From JBAYSY01 sp041675885 (GTDB taxonomy: Bacteria; Pseudomonadota; Alphaproteobacteria; Rhodobacterales; Rhodobacteraceae): a stretch of 34,726 nt of DNA. Under the pieces are notes generated by a model. The model searched no databases and was not told the origin of the DNA. It saw nothing but the letters and a program-made list of their open reading frames with translations. Below, piece by piece: positions 16,266-25,176 of this stretch. The translations under genes and the position numbers were made by a program. The stretch's first letter is position 1, and every line of letters begins with the position of its first letter. The stretch is taken from the NCBI GenBank assembly GCA_041675885.1, contig JBAYSY010000033.1, positions 1 to 34,726 of the forward strand, read 5' to 3'.

Positions 16266-17166
16266 CGGGCGCGGCCCCGTCGCGCTGCGGCCCGCGACCC
16301 CGCCAGCGGCGGTGGATCCAGAACCACTGGTCCATATGTTCGCGCACCCGCGCCTCAAGGCTGTCGTTCAGCGCCTGGGTCATGGCTTCGGGGCTGGCCG
16401 GTTTGATCGGGGCCTCGAAGATCACCTCGAAACCGAGTCCGTCCGGCTGGCGGATCCCGTAGGCCGGGATCAGCAGCGCGCCGTATTTCAGCGCCATCTC
16501 GGCCGCCGAAAGCGCGGTCATCGCCTCATGCCCGAAGAAGGTCAGCGGTGCGCCCCGGTACTGGTGCTGGTCGATCAGCATCCCCAGCTTGCCGCCCTCG
16601 CGCAGAAAGCGCACCATCCCGGCCAGACCACGGCGGCCACGGGGGAATACCGGCTCGCCGATCGCGGCCATGGCCCGGACGTAATGGGCGTTGAAGTAGC
16701 GGTTGGTCATCGGCTTGTAGAGCCCGCCGACCTGGTGGCCCCGCGCCCGCAGCACCGCCCGCGCCGCGTCGTAATTGCCGAAATGCGCCGTGACGAAGAT
16801 CACCGGGCGGTTTTCGGCATGGGCGGCCTCCAGCGCGGCAATGCCGGGGCCGCGCGGCTCCCACCCGCGGGCACGGGCCAGGAACTCGGGGCCGGAATAG
16901 GCCTCGATCACCGAACGGCCCATGTTGTCGGGCACGGCGCGCATCAGGCGGCGGACCTCGGCGGCGGGCAGGTCGGGGCGGACAAGCGCAAGGTTGTCGC
17001 GGATACGCCGACGCCAGCCCGCGACCGGCGCGATCACGAAGGCCATCAGCTTGCCGCACAGGGGCACCCGCAGCCGGTAGGGCAACAGCAGAAGCCCGCC
17101 GATCAGCCCACGCAGCAGCAGGTTCTGCACCCAATGGTCGGGCCGGAAGCCCTGCCTGTCGCTCAT
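16258..17166 (-). CDS. LpxL/HtrB-like lysophospholipid acyltransferase
   Basis: This 302-residue protein is a lipid A/lysophospholipid acyltransferase family member. The catalytic HX4D motif is H128-FGNY-D133 (FVTAHFGNYD). An N-terminal hydrophobic segment (LLLRGLIGGLLLLPYRL) anchors it to the inner membrane. RRxxxxNL-type text (RRRIRDNLALVRPDL) and the C-terminal QWFWIHRRWRGR are typical of LpxL/HtrB. It probably transfers an acyl chain to a lipid A precursor, but homologues acting on other lysolipids exist. Its stop codon lies within a REP-like element, so the last residues (GAAPAP) may be variable. It is 111 bp downstream of the CAP-domain lipoprotein gene, in the same direction. Confidence 0.85.
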   Translation of the reverse strand: MSDRQGFRPDHWVQNLLLRGLIGGLLLLPYRLRVPLCGKLMAFVIAPVAGWRRRIRDNLALVRPDLPAAEVRRLMRAVPDNMGRSVIEAYSGPEFLARARGWEPRGPGIAALEAAHAENRPVIFVTAHFGNYDAARAVLRARGHQVGGLYKPMTNRYFNAHYVRAMAAIGEPVFPRGRRGLAGMVRFLREGGKLGMLIDQHQYRGAPLTFFGHEAMTALSAAEMALKYGALLIPAYGIRQPDGLGFEVIFEAPIKPASPEAMTQALNDSLEARVREHMDQWFWIHRRWRGRGPQRDGAAPAP

Positions 17167-17209
17167 CGTCTCTCGTGCCCTGGTCCCCGGGCGCAGACAT
17201 AGCCGCCGG

Positions 17210-17262
17210 GGGGCAGGGCCGCAAGCATCCGCAACACCCCCTGCCCCGCGATCGGCGGATGC
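17210..17262. other. interleaved inverted repeats between two minus-strand genes
   Basis: GGGGCAGGG (17210-17218) pairs with CCCTGCCCC (17239-17247), and GCATCCGC (17225-17232) pairs with GCGGATGC (17255-17262). Because the second pair starts inside the loop of the first, the two can form a pseudoknot or alternate. They lie in the 111-bp gap ahead of the acyltransferase start. In DNA this GC-rich chance pairing is possible. Confidence 0.35.
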
Positions 17263-17277
17263 CGCAGGGCCGCCGTG

Positions 17278-17847
17278 CTATCTGCGCGCCCCATAGACCA
17301 TCGCCCAATAAGGCCGCCCGTCGCGGCCAAGCGCAAGGCCGAGGCCGGCCTCGCTCATCCGGGTGTTGAGAATGTTGGAGCGGTGCCCGCTTGAGCCCAT
17401 CCAGATGGCCACCACCTCGGCCGGGCCGGGCGAGCCGCGGGCGATGTTCTCGGCCCCGGTGGCGAAGGCATAGCCCTGACGGCGCAGCCGGGTTCCGAGG
17501 GTCGAGCCGTCGCCGCCCACATGCGTCATCGACGACCGGCGGGCCATGTCGCAGGCATGGGCCTGTGCCGCCGCCGAAAGCGCCGGGTCCGGCCGCAGCG
17601 GGGCCAGCCCGGCGGCGGCACGGTGCCGGTTGGTGCGGGCAAAGACATCGGCCTCGACCGCGGCCGGAGCGGCGCAGCTGCCCGCCCGGGCGGCCCCGGC
17701 CAGTTGCGCCGGTGTCGGGGCCACGGGTGCGGGGCCGGAGACAGGCGCGGTCACGGGCGCGAAGGCCCGCGTGGAGGGGGGTGCCGCCATGCAGCCTGCA
17801 AGCACAAGCGGCAAAAGCGCGGCCACGCCGACCGATACGAATCTCAT
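17278..17847 (-). CDS. CAP-domain (SCP/PR-1-like) lipoprotein
   Basis: This 189-residue protein has a lipoprotein signal (VLAGC, Cys 19), a Pro/Ala-rich linker to about residue 55, and then a CAP domain with the conserved phrases RTNRHRAAAGLAPLRPDPALSAAA, SMTHVGGDGSTL, ENIARG, WMGSSGHRSNILN and the closing strand YWAMVYG. Bacterial CAP proteins are extracytoplasmic and their activity is generally not known. AGGGGAAG precedes the ATG. It is just downstream of pdhC in the same direction, separated by about 80 bp with small tandem repeats. Confidence 0.88.
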   Translation of the reverse strand: MRFVSVGVAALLPLVLAGCMAAPPSTRAFAPVTAPVSGPAPVAPTPAQLAGAARAGSCAAPAAVEADVFARTNRHRAAAGLAPLRPDPALSAAAQAHACDMARRSSMTHVGGDGSTLGTRLRRQGYAFATGAENIARGSPGPAEVVAIWMGSSGHRSNILNTRMSEAGLGLALGRDGRPYWAMVYGARR

Positions 17848-17891
17848 GCGGTCTTCCCCTTCTCTGTCCGGTCCAGGTCGTGAGGTGCTGG

Positions 17892-17936
17892 CCCGGTCAG
17901 GCCAGCCCCGGTCAGGCCAGCCCCGGTCAGGCCAGC
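17892..17936. repeat. three 15-bp tandem repeats at the pdhC stop
   Basis: Three exact copies of CCCGGTCAGGCCAGC run from 17892 to 17936. The third copy contains the pdhC stop codon (17927-17929) and the final Leu-Ala codons, so the end of the gene has been copied twice into the spacer before the CAP-domain gene. Confidence 0.9.
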
Positions 17937-19228
17937 ATCGTCAGCGGGTTTTCCAGATACTCGACCACGACCTTCAGGAACTCCGCCCCCAGCGCGCCGT
18001 CGATCACCCGGTGATCCACCGAGAGCGTCACCGACATCATGGTGGCCACCGCCACCGCGCCGTCGGCATCCACGACCGGCCGCTTCACCCCCGCGCCCAC
18101 GGCGAGGATCGCGCCATGCGGCGGGTTGATCACCGCGTCGAAACTGTCGATCCCGAACATGCCGAGGTTCGAGATCGCCATCGAGCCGCCGACATATTCA
18201 TGCGGCGCCAGCTTCTTGCCCCGCGCCCGCGCGGCAAGATCCTTCATCTCGGCCGAAAGCGCCGAAAGCGACTTGCGGTCGGCATCCTTGAGCACCGGCG
18301 TGAACAGCCCGCCCTCGACCGCCACCGCCACCGCCACGTCCGAGGGTTTCAGACGCAGCACCCGGTCGCCTGCCCAGACGGCATTCGCGTCGGGCACCGC
18401 CTGAAGCGCCATGGCGCAAGCCTTGATGATGAAATCATTGACCGAAAGCTTCACGCCCCGGGCCTCGACCTGCCTGTTCAGCGTGGCCCGGAACGTCAGG
18501 AGCGGATCGAGCCGCACCTCGCGGCGCAGGTAGAAATGCGGGATGGTCTGCTTGGCCTCGGTCAGCCGCGCGGCGATGGTGCGGCGCATCCCGTCCAGCG
18601 CGATTTCCTCGTACTCCCGGCCCTCATACATCCGCAGCACCTGATCGGGCGAGGGGCCGGAGGCCATGGCAGCAGCCGGGGCGGCTGCCGGGGCCGGAGC
18701 GGCTGCCGCAGGCGCGGCAGCGGCGGGCGCGGTCGAGGCGCCCTCGACATCCGCCTTGACGATCCGCCCGCCGGGGCCGGAACCCTTGAGCGCGGCCAGA
18801 TCGACCCCCTTCGCGGCCGCCAGCCTGCGGGCCAGCGGCGAGGCGAGGATACGTTTCCCGTCCGCCTTCGGCGCGGCGGGGGCCGGGGGCGCGGGGGTCG
18901 AAGGCGCGGCAGCGGCGGGAGCAGGTGCCGGTGCGGCTTCGGCCTTGGGCGCGGGCGCACTGGCGGGCGCCGTGTCCGCGCTTTCGCCTTCCTCGACCAG
19001 CACGGCGATGGGGGTGTTCACCTTGACCCCCGAAGTGCCCTCGGCAATCAGGATTTTCCCCACCGTCCCCTCATCGACCGCCTCGAATTCCATCGTGGCC
19101 TTGTCGGTCTCGATCTCGGCGATCACATCGCCCGCGCGCACCTCGTCGCCCTCCTTCACCAGCCATTTCGCCAGCGTGCCCTCTTCCATCGTCGGCGACA
19201 GCGCGGGCATCAGAATTTCGGTGGCCAT
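17927..19228 (-). CDS. pdhC: pyruvate dehydrogenase E2, dihydrolipoamide acetyltransferase
   Basis: This is the 433-residue E2 core of the pyruvate dehydrogenase complex, moving the acetyl group from lipoamide to CoA. An N-terminal lipoyl domain (residues 1-80) carries the lipoylated Lys in ETDKATMEFE. An Ala/Pro-rich linker follows, then an E3/E1-binding domain (RILASPLARRLAAAKGVDLAALKGSGPGGRIVKADVE, about residues 130-165), a second linker and the catalytic domain with the active-site phrase DHRVIDGALGAEFL near the C terminus. It starts 12 bp after the pdhB stop with GAGGAGG overlapping that stop. The lipoyl-domain DNA is 90% identical to that of pdhB. Confidence 0.96.
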   Translation of the reverse strand: MATEILMPALSPTMEEGTLAKWLVKEGDEVRAGDVIAEIETDKATMEFEAVDEGTVGKILIAEGTSGVKVNTPIAVLVEEGESADTAPASAPAPKAEAAPAPAPAAAAPSTPAPPAPAAPKADGKRILASPLARRLAAAKGVDLAALKGSGPGGRIVKADVEGASTAPAAAAPAAAAPAPAAAPAAAMASGPSPDQVLRMYEGREYEEIALDGMRRTIAARLTEAKQTIPHFYLRREVRLDPLLTFRATLNRQVEARGVKLSVNDFIIKACAMALQAVPDANAVWAGDRVLRLKPSDVAVAVAVEGGLFTPVLKDADRKSLSALSAEMKDLAARARGKKLAPHEYVGGSMAISNLGMFGIDSFDAVINPPHGAILAVGAGVKRPVVDADGAVAVATMMSVTLSVDHRVIDGALGAEFLKVVVEYLENPLTMLA

Positions 19229-19240
19229 GTGGTGCCCTCC

Positions 19241-20608
<1,368 letters not shown>

Positions 20609-20620
20609 GTGCTGTCTCCC

Positions 20621-21610
20621 TTATACGTAGATATCGGTCCAGAGTTCCTCCAGCGGAGGCTCCGGGCTTTCCTTGGAGAATTCGGCGGCCTCGTTCACCA
20701 CGGCCTTGATGTCGCGGTCGATGGCCTTGAGATCGTCGTCCGAGGCGTGGCCGCCCGAGATCAGCAACTCGCGGACATGCTCGATGGCATCCTTTTCCTC
20801 GCGCATCTTCTGCACTTCCTCGCGGGTGCGGTATTTCGCCGGGTCCGACATGGAATGGCCGCGATAACGGTAGGTCATCATTTCAAGGATATACGGGCCT
20901 TCGCCCGCGCGGCAGGCGGCGACGGCCTTCTGCCCGGCGGCCTTGACGGCAAGCACGTCCATCCCGTCCACCGCCTCGCCCTTGATGCCGTAGGCGGCGC
21001 CGCGCTCCCACAGGCTGGGGGATTTGGTGGACCGCTTGACCGAGGTGCCCATGGCATACTGGTTGTTCTCGATCACGAAGACCACCGGCAGGTTCCAGAG
21101 CTGCGCCATGTTGTAGGTCTCGTAGACCTGGCCCTGGTTCGCGGCGCCGTCACCGAAATAGGTGAAGGTCACGTTGTCGTTGCCCAGATAGCGGTCGGCG
21201 AAGGCCAGCCCCGCGCCGATCGGCACCTGCGCGCCGACGATCCCGTGCCCGCCGTAGAAATGCCGCTCGCGCGAGAACATGTGCATCGAGCCGCCCTTCC
21301 CCTTGGAATAGCCGCCGACCCGCCCGGTCAGTTCCGCCATCACCCCCTTGGGGTCCATGCCGCAGGCCAGCATATGGCCGTGGTCGCGGTAGGAGGTGAC
21401 GCGCTTGTCGCCTTCCTTCGCGGCGGCCTCCAGCCCGATCACCACGGCCTCCTGCCCGATGTAGAGGTGACAGAAGCCGCCGATCAGCCCCATGCCGTAA
21501 AGCTGGCCCGCCTTTTCCTCGAATCGGCGGATCAGCAGCATCTCGCGGTAGAAATGCAGCAGTTCTTCTTTGGACGTGTTTGGTTTCACGGCTGTCCTTC
21601 GCGCGGCCAC
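20621..21610 (-). CDS. pdhA: pyruvate dehydrogenase E1 alpha subunit
   Basis: This 329-residue subunit has the thiamine-diphosphate motif GDGAANQGQVYETYNMAQLW ending in ENNQYAMGTS, the phosphorylation-loop-like YRGHSMSDPAKYR, and YREMLLIRRFEEKAGQLYG near the N terminus. It starts with GTG at 21610 and has GGGAGGAG about 7 bases upstream. It is the first gene of pdhA-pdhB-pdhC, 102 bp downstream of ftsB in the same direction. A perfect palindrome overlies its presumed promoter. Confidence 0.96.
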   Translation of the reverse strand: MAARRTAVKPNTSKEELLHFYREMLLIRRFEEKAGQLYGMGLIGGFCHLYIGQEAVVIGLEAAAKEGDKRVTSYRDHGHMLACGMDPKGVMAELTGRVGGYSKGKGGSMHMFSRERHFYGGHGIVGAQVPIGAGLAFADRYLGNDNVTFTYFGDGAANQGQVYETYNMAQLWNLPVVFVIENNQYAMGTSVKRSTKSPSLWERGAAYGIKGEAVDGMDVLAVKAAGQKAVAACRAGEGPYILEMMTYRYRGHSMSDPAKYRTREEVQKMREEKDAIEHVRELLISGGHASDDDLKAIDRDIKAVVNEAAEFSKESPEPPLEELWTDIYV

Positions 21611-21635
21611 GGCCTGCTCCTCCCAGCTTCCGAAG

Positions 21636-21664
21636 ATAGTTTAGCGTTAAACTAATCGAAGCAA
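21636..21664 (-). promoter_or_regulatory. operator-like palindrome over the pdhA promoter
   Basis: TAGTTTA-GCGT-TAAACTA (21637-21654) is a perfect inverted repeat with 7-bp arms, 27 bp before the pdhA start. On the minus strand TTGCTT (21659-21664) lies 17 bp from AACTAT (21636-21641), so the palindrome would cover the spacer and -10. That is the place for a repressor. The stretch is AT-rich in a GC-rich background, so chance is an unlikely explanation. The regulator is not identified. Confidence 0.65.
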
Positions 21665-21712
21665 GACCTTGGGGCAAGTGATTGTGGACACCGGCCGCGA
21701 ATGTCCGCGATC

Positions 21713-22015
21713 TCAGCGGATCACCGCCTCGTCGGCGCGCATCACCCCCAGCACGTCGCGGGCGCGTTCGTCCAGCAGATCGAGGTCGAGCCAGTGGTCC
21801 GAAAGCCGCGCGGTCAGGTTTTCAAGCCGGGCAAGCTCCGCTGCCAGCCGGTCGCGCTCGGCCTCCAGCGCGCGGATTTCGGCGTCGATCTGCACCCGGC
21901 GGAACAACCCGTGGTCACCCTGCACCGCCGCGAAGGTGAAATACCCCCCCAGCATCAGCACGATCGCAAGCGCGACCGCACTGCCGAGTCCGGGGCGGAA
22001 ATACTGTCCGGTCAT
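21713..22015 (-). CDS. ftsB: FtsB/DivIC septum formation initiator
   Basis: This 100-residue bitopic protein has a short cytoplasmic N terminus, one membrane helix (about residues 12-31, SAVALAIVLMLGGYFTF) and a periplasmic coiled coil (about residues 40-70, EIRALEAERDRLAAELARLENLTARL), followed by the LDERARDVLGVMRADE phrase typical of the alphaproteobacterial family. It should form part of the FtsB-FtsL-FtsQ divisome subcomplex. Location just ahead of pdhA is common in this class. The ribosome site is weak (GGA). Confidence 0.88.
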   Translation of the reverse strand: MTGQYFRPGLGSAVALAIVLMLGGYFTFAAVQGDHGLFRRVQIDAEIRALEAERDRLAAELARLENLTARLSDHWLDLDLLDERARDVLGVMRADEAVIR

Positions 22016-22167
22016 GGGCGTTCCGTGCTCTGCTGCCTTCGGTCCGGGGTCTCGAACGCCCCGATTGCAGGCAGGATGCCACAGCCCGCCGCCGATGGGA
22101 AGCCCCGGCCCGGCGGGTGGCGGGCGATACCGCCCTGCCCCCGGTTGCCCCTGCGCAACAAACGGCA

Positions 22168-22205
22168 GCGGCCGCCGCCATGCCTCCGGCGTGACGGGCG
22201 GCCGC
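22168..22205 (-). terminator. terminator-like hairpin after the TonB receptor gene
   Basis: GGCGGCCGC at 22197-22205 and GCGGCCGCC at 22168-22176 form a 9-bp perfect stem 20 bp past the receptor's stop. On the minus strand it is followed by TGCCGTTTGTTGCG, a T-rich tail. The tail is similar to that of the repeat at 26179-26293 (CTGCCCTTTGTTGC). It probably ends receptor transcription ahead of ftsB. Confidence 0.55.
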
Positions 22206-22225
22206 CGCTTCGACAGGCGGATCGG

Positions 22226-24436
22226 TCAGAACCGCATGCGCGCGCCCAGGTAGAAGGCCCGCCCCGCGCCGGGGATGAAGGCCGCCTGCTGCGGCGAACC
22301 CTGATCGACCACCAGCGTCGAGGCCGCGTAGCGTTTGTCGAACAGGTTGGTGACCCGGGCGAAGACCGCTGCCCGGTCGTTCACCGCATATTCCGCGCCC
22401 AGATGCACCAGCGCATAGGGATCGTTGAACACCGTGTTCATGTTGTCGACCGGGGTCTTGCCCGGCACCCAGTGCAGAACCCCGTTCAGCGACAGCCGCT
22501 CGGCGGGCCGCCAGTCCAGCGCCAGCGTCACCACATGGCGCGGCGCGCCCGCGATGCGGTTGTCGCCGCGGATCGGGTCGTCGTCGAAGCGGAACTCCTG
22601 CCAGGTCCAGGCGAGCCGCGCGGCCAGGGTCTCGGTCAGTTCGCCCGAGAGACCCAGCTCCAGCCCCGAATGCACCGTGCGGTCGGCGTTCATCGAGGCG
22701 ATGGTGGCCCCGCTCACATCGCGCAGCGACAGAAGCTCGTTGCGGAGCCGGGAATGATAGGCGGTCGCGTCCCAGGCGAGGCCGCGCCATTCGCCGCGCC
22801 AGCCGACTTCCAGCGTGTTCGCCGTCTGCGCTTTCAGCGCCGGGGTGGAGAACATCGCCGCCGGGGCCATGGGATCGGCCGGGTTCGGCCGACCGGGGCC
22901 GGTGTTCGGGGTGCCGTTCACGGCGCCGAGCAGATCGTCATGGGTCGGCGGCTCGAACCCGCGCGACAGCGAGATCCAGGCGAACTGATCCGGCGCGGGC
23001 CGCCACGACAGCGCCAGCGCCGGGGTGACGCCGGAATAGCTGCGGTCATAGTCCGTCGCCACCGCGGGCACCGCGCCGTCGGGCAGCCGCATGTCGGGGT
23101 TCATCGGGTTGTAGGCCACTGTCGGGCGCGTGGCCGCATCCCAGCGGTCGGCATTGCGCCGCTTGGCATGGCCGTAACCGATGGAAGGCGAAAGCGTGAC
23201 CGGCCCCAGTTCCAGATTCGCCCCGGCGTAAAGCGAGAGCGTGCCCGACTTCAGCCGGTTCGCACCGAACGCCGGACCACGGCTGCCGCCGGTATTGTGG
23301 AAATGATCGCGGTCGGCATGGCCGAAGGAATAGCTCAGCCCCGCCTCGAACAGCGGCAATTCACCCTCGCCCGTCAGCGAATAGCGTGCCATCACCGTGG
23401 CGTCGGTGCTGTCGGTGTCGCGGAACCCGCCCGAGATCGGGAAGGCGAAACTGTCGTCGGTGCGCGACAGGCTGAAGCCGAGGTCATAGATGTGGCGGCC
23501 GTCCTCGAAGGTGCTGCGCACCCCGGCCAGCGTCTGCACGGTCTCGCGGTGCGGCCGGTCGCGCAGCACGTTGGGGCCGGGGTTGGTGGGCATGCCGCCG
23601 ACGATCACCGGCCCGGTATGGTGGCCGCGCGGGTTGGTCCGGAGCGCGTCCCGGGTCAGCGGTCCGGCCACGTCGAAGCGCAGGTCGGTATGGCTGAAGA
23701 ACAGCCGCGTCGTCGCCGGGCCGGTGCGCAGCGTGACGTTGCCGCCGACCGAGCTGCGGCGCGACGAATTGTAGTCGCGCCAGCCGTCCGCCTGCGAATG
23801 TTCGAACCGCAGCAGCGTGTCGATGGTCTCGCCGTCGATCCCGTAGCTGCCGGCCAGATCGGCCCGCCCCGAACTGCCCGCGCCGAAGGACAGCCGCAGC
23901 CCCGGCGCGCTCGCCCCCGAGGGCGAGGCGAAGTTGATCGCGCCGCCCAGCACGCTTGCCCCCAGCCGGTTGGCGCTGGCGCCGCGGAACACCTCGATGA
24001 ACTCGGCCTGTCCGGGCAGCGCGAGGCCGACCACATAGGCCCCGTCGGCACGGTTCACCGGCATCCCGTCCTGCAACACCAGCAGCCCGCGCTCGGACGG
24101 GTTCTGTTGCAGGCCCGAGCCGCGGATCTGCACCCGCGGCTGGTCATTGCCGCCGAAGAACTCCTGCACCACCACGCCGGGGGTGCCCGACAGTTCCTCG
24201 CGCAGCGTAGGCGCGGCGGCCCCGGCCACCGGGGCCTCGCCGCGGTCGATCCGGGCGGCACCGCCCGGCGTCTCGGCGAAGCGCTGCGCCAGCGGATCGC
24301 CCAGCACGGTGTACGGATCGAGCACGATCACCGCACCGGGGCTGGCGGACTGCGCAAGTGCCGCCGCGCCGCCCAGCGCCGTTCCGGCGGCGATCACCGC
24401 GCCGGTCAGGCGGTTTCGGAATCTCGGACAGGTCAT
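22226..24436 (-). CDS. TonB-dependent outer membrane receptor
   Basis: This 736-residue receptor imports a scarce ligand across the outer membrane using TonB energy. I start it at 24436 (MTCPRFRNRL) since a signal peptide begins there (cleavage near AALAQS, residue 28) and GAGGGAAG lies upstream; the frame runs on upstream but into leader DNA. A TonB-box-like stretch (VIVLDPYTV) is followed by the plug domain (about residues 60-170: TPGVVVQEFFGG, VQIRGSGLQQNPSERGLLVLQDGMPVNRADG split by a short turn, then EVFRGASANRLGASVLGGAINF). The rest is a 22-strand barrel ending in a C-terminal Phe (YLGARMRF). The plug resembles FecA-type receptors, but the substrate (iron chelate, cobalamin or other) cannot be fixed. 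No transporter genes adjoin it. Confidence 0.9.
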   Translation of the reverse strand: MTCPRFRNRLTGAVIAAGTALGGAAALAQSASPGAVIVLDPYTVLGDPLAQRFAETPGGAARIDRGEAPVAGAAAPTLREELSGTPGVVVQEFFGGNDQPRVQIRGSGLQQNPSERGLLVLQDGMPVNRADGAYVVGLALPGQAEFIEVFRGASANRLGASVLGGAINFASPSGASAPGLRLSFGAGSSGRADLAGSYGIDGETIDTLLRFEHSQADGWRDYNSSRRSSVGGNVTLRTGPATTRLFFSHTDLRFDVAGPLTRDALRTNPRGHHTGPVIVGGMPTNPGPNVLRDRPHRETVQTLAGVRSTFEDGRHIYDLGFSLSRTDDSFAFPISGGFRDTDSTDATVMARYSLTGEGELPLFEAGLSYSFGHADRDHFHNTGGSRGPAFGANRLKSGTLSLYAGANLELGPVTLSPSIGYGHAKRRNADRWDAATRPTVAYNPMNPDMRLPDGAVPAVATDYDRSYSGVTPALALSWRPAPDQFAWISLSRGFEPPTHDDLLGAVNGTPNTGPGRPNPADPMAPAAMFSTPALKAQTANTLEVGWRGEWRGLAWDATAYHSRLRNELLSLRDVSGATIASMNADRTVHSGLELGLSGELTETLAARLAWTWQEFRFDDDPIRGDNRIAGAPRHVVTLALDWRPAERLSLNGVLHWVPGKTPVDNMNTVFNDPYALVHLGAEYAVNDRAAVFARVTNLFDKRYAASTLVVDQGSPQQAAFIPGAGRAFYLGARMRF

Positions 24437-24447
24437 AATCGCCACTT

Positions 24448-24475
24448 CCCTCGTTCGGTCCGCACGAGGGGACCG
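24448..24475 (-). promoter_or_regulatory. overlapping alternative hairpins at the TonB receptor ribosome site
   Basis: CCCTCGT (24448-24454) pairs with ACGAGGG (24464-24470), 7 bp; CGGTCC (24456-24461) pairs with GGACCG (24470-24475), 6 bp. They share base 24470 and interlock, so only one can form at a time. In the mRNA the arm at 24448-24454 contains GAGGG, the likely Shine-Dalgarno sequence 11 bases from ATG, so the first stem hides the ribosome site and the second frees it. This is the layout of a translational switch. Confidence 0.5.
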
Positions 24476-24612
24476 GTTGTAATGCTTCAGCCCAAGGCTG
24501 GCCCGGGCGTCCGGGTCAGGGATCTGGCTGGCGTCGAGGCTGGCTATATCCGTGGCCACCGCAGCGAGGGCGACCTGCCCCCTGCCGGGGGGCGGCGCCT
24601 GTCGCGGAGGAA

Positions 24613-24657
24613 GGTTCCACTGGCCGGGACGATAGTATGGAACCGCAAACGGCACAA
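24613..24657 (-). promoter_or_regulatory. possible promoter with inverted repeat, TonB receptor gene
   Basis: On the minus strand TTGTGC (24652-24657) lies 17 bp from TATCGT (24629-24634). The perfect inverted repeat GGTTCCA (24613-24619)/TGGAACC (24638-24644) brackets this -10, as a repressor site would, or could fold in RNA if transcription starts upstream. The transcript would carry a leader of about 190 bases. Consensus match is partial. Confidence 0.4.
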
Positions 24658-24882
24658 CCACGCGGGATGCCGCCGGTCAATATGACGCGGCCCCGGATAC
24701 AGGGCTGTCGCATCCGGAACCCGCGCCACCGGAACGCGGAACCTCGCAAGAACCTCTCCCCCCTCATCGCCTTCAAGGCTGCTTGGATGAGGATCCGCGA
24801 CGCATCTGGACGAGAGCGCGCCAGATACGATTCCCCTGGCCGCGCATCCGCCCTGACCCGGGGCGATCCGGCCCGGCCATGG

Positions 24883-24953
24883 AAAAACGGCACCCGCCTG
24901 ACCGGGATCATCTGCGGATCGCCGGCGGGGCCGCCCGCCGGGCATGACAGATG
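24883..24953 (-). terminator. possible terminator downstream of the CAT tRNA
   Basis: CCGGCGGG (24922-24929) pairs with CCCGCCGG (24934-24941) around 4 bases, nested within CATCTG (24909-24914)/CAGATG (24948-24953). Five T residues on the minus strand (24883-24887) lie 21 bp beyond. The gap between stem and T-run is long for a classical terminator. Confidence 0.4.
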
Positions 24954-24991
24954 CCGAACAGAAGAATGCGGGGCTTGAATGCGGGGGGAAG

Positions 24992-25067
24992 TGGTAGGCC
25001 CGGAGGGATTCGAACCCCCAACCAAGGCGTTATGAGCGCCCTGCTCTGACCGTTGAGCTACGGGCCC
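24992..25067 (-). tRNA. tRNA with anticodon CAT, probably tRNA-Ile2
   Basis: The minus strand gives a full cloverleaf: acceptor GGGCCCG with CGGGCCT (G1-U72), discriminator A, encoded CCA at 24992-24994, anticodon loop CTCATAA. The acceptor stem has C4-G69 and C5-G68, which are recognised by the lysidine synthetase TilS in E. coli tRNA-Ile2, and it lacks the A/U pairs of elongator tRNA-Met. I therefore prefer tRNA-Ile2, in which C34 becomes lysidine and reads AUA; elongator tRNA-Met is the alternative. Confidence 0.9.
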
Positions 25068-25176
25068 GGCCGGGTTCTAGGTCGCAGATCGGTTCCGCCC
25101 GGTCAAGCGTCTGGATCCCGTCCGGCACGGCGCTGCGGATTTTCAGATGCGACGCGGCCCCGCCCGGGCGGCGCGG

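Larger units (their letters stand above)
24437..24991 (-). other. 555-bp non-coding region: TonB receptor leader and space after the tRNA
   Basis: No convincing gene was seen; open frames here lack family resemblance. The left half would be the receptor's 5' leader (promoter near 24629-24657 and structures listed separately). The middle holds an inverted repeat CCGGAT/ATCCGG (24692-24716 region) and a stem CCTCATC/GATGAGG (about 24762-24792). The right part, downstream of the tRNA, holds a hairpin at 24909-24953. The cause of this density of structure is unknown. Confidence 0.5.

Noticed and set aside
24514..24529. The minus-strand text AGCCAGATCCCTGACC upstream of the TonB receptor resembles the 3' end of a cobalamin riboswitch.
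   Set aside because: The other conserved parts of that riboswitch (the GGGAA and GGTG-AA-CC blocks) were not found upstream by eye. Kept only as a search suggestion in the leader finding.
24637..24978. A 113-codon plus-strand open frame in the TonB receptor leader region.
   Set aside because: No recognised domain, no good ribosome site, Arg/Pro-rich composition typical of non-coding GC-rich DNA, and it faces the wrong way to neighbours.
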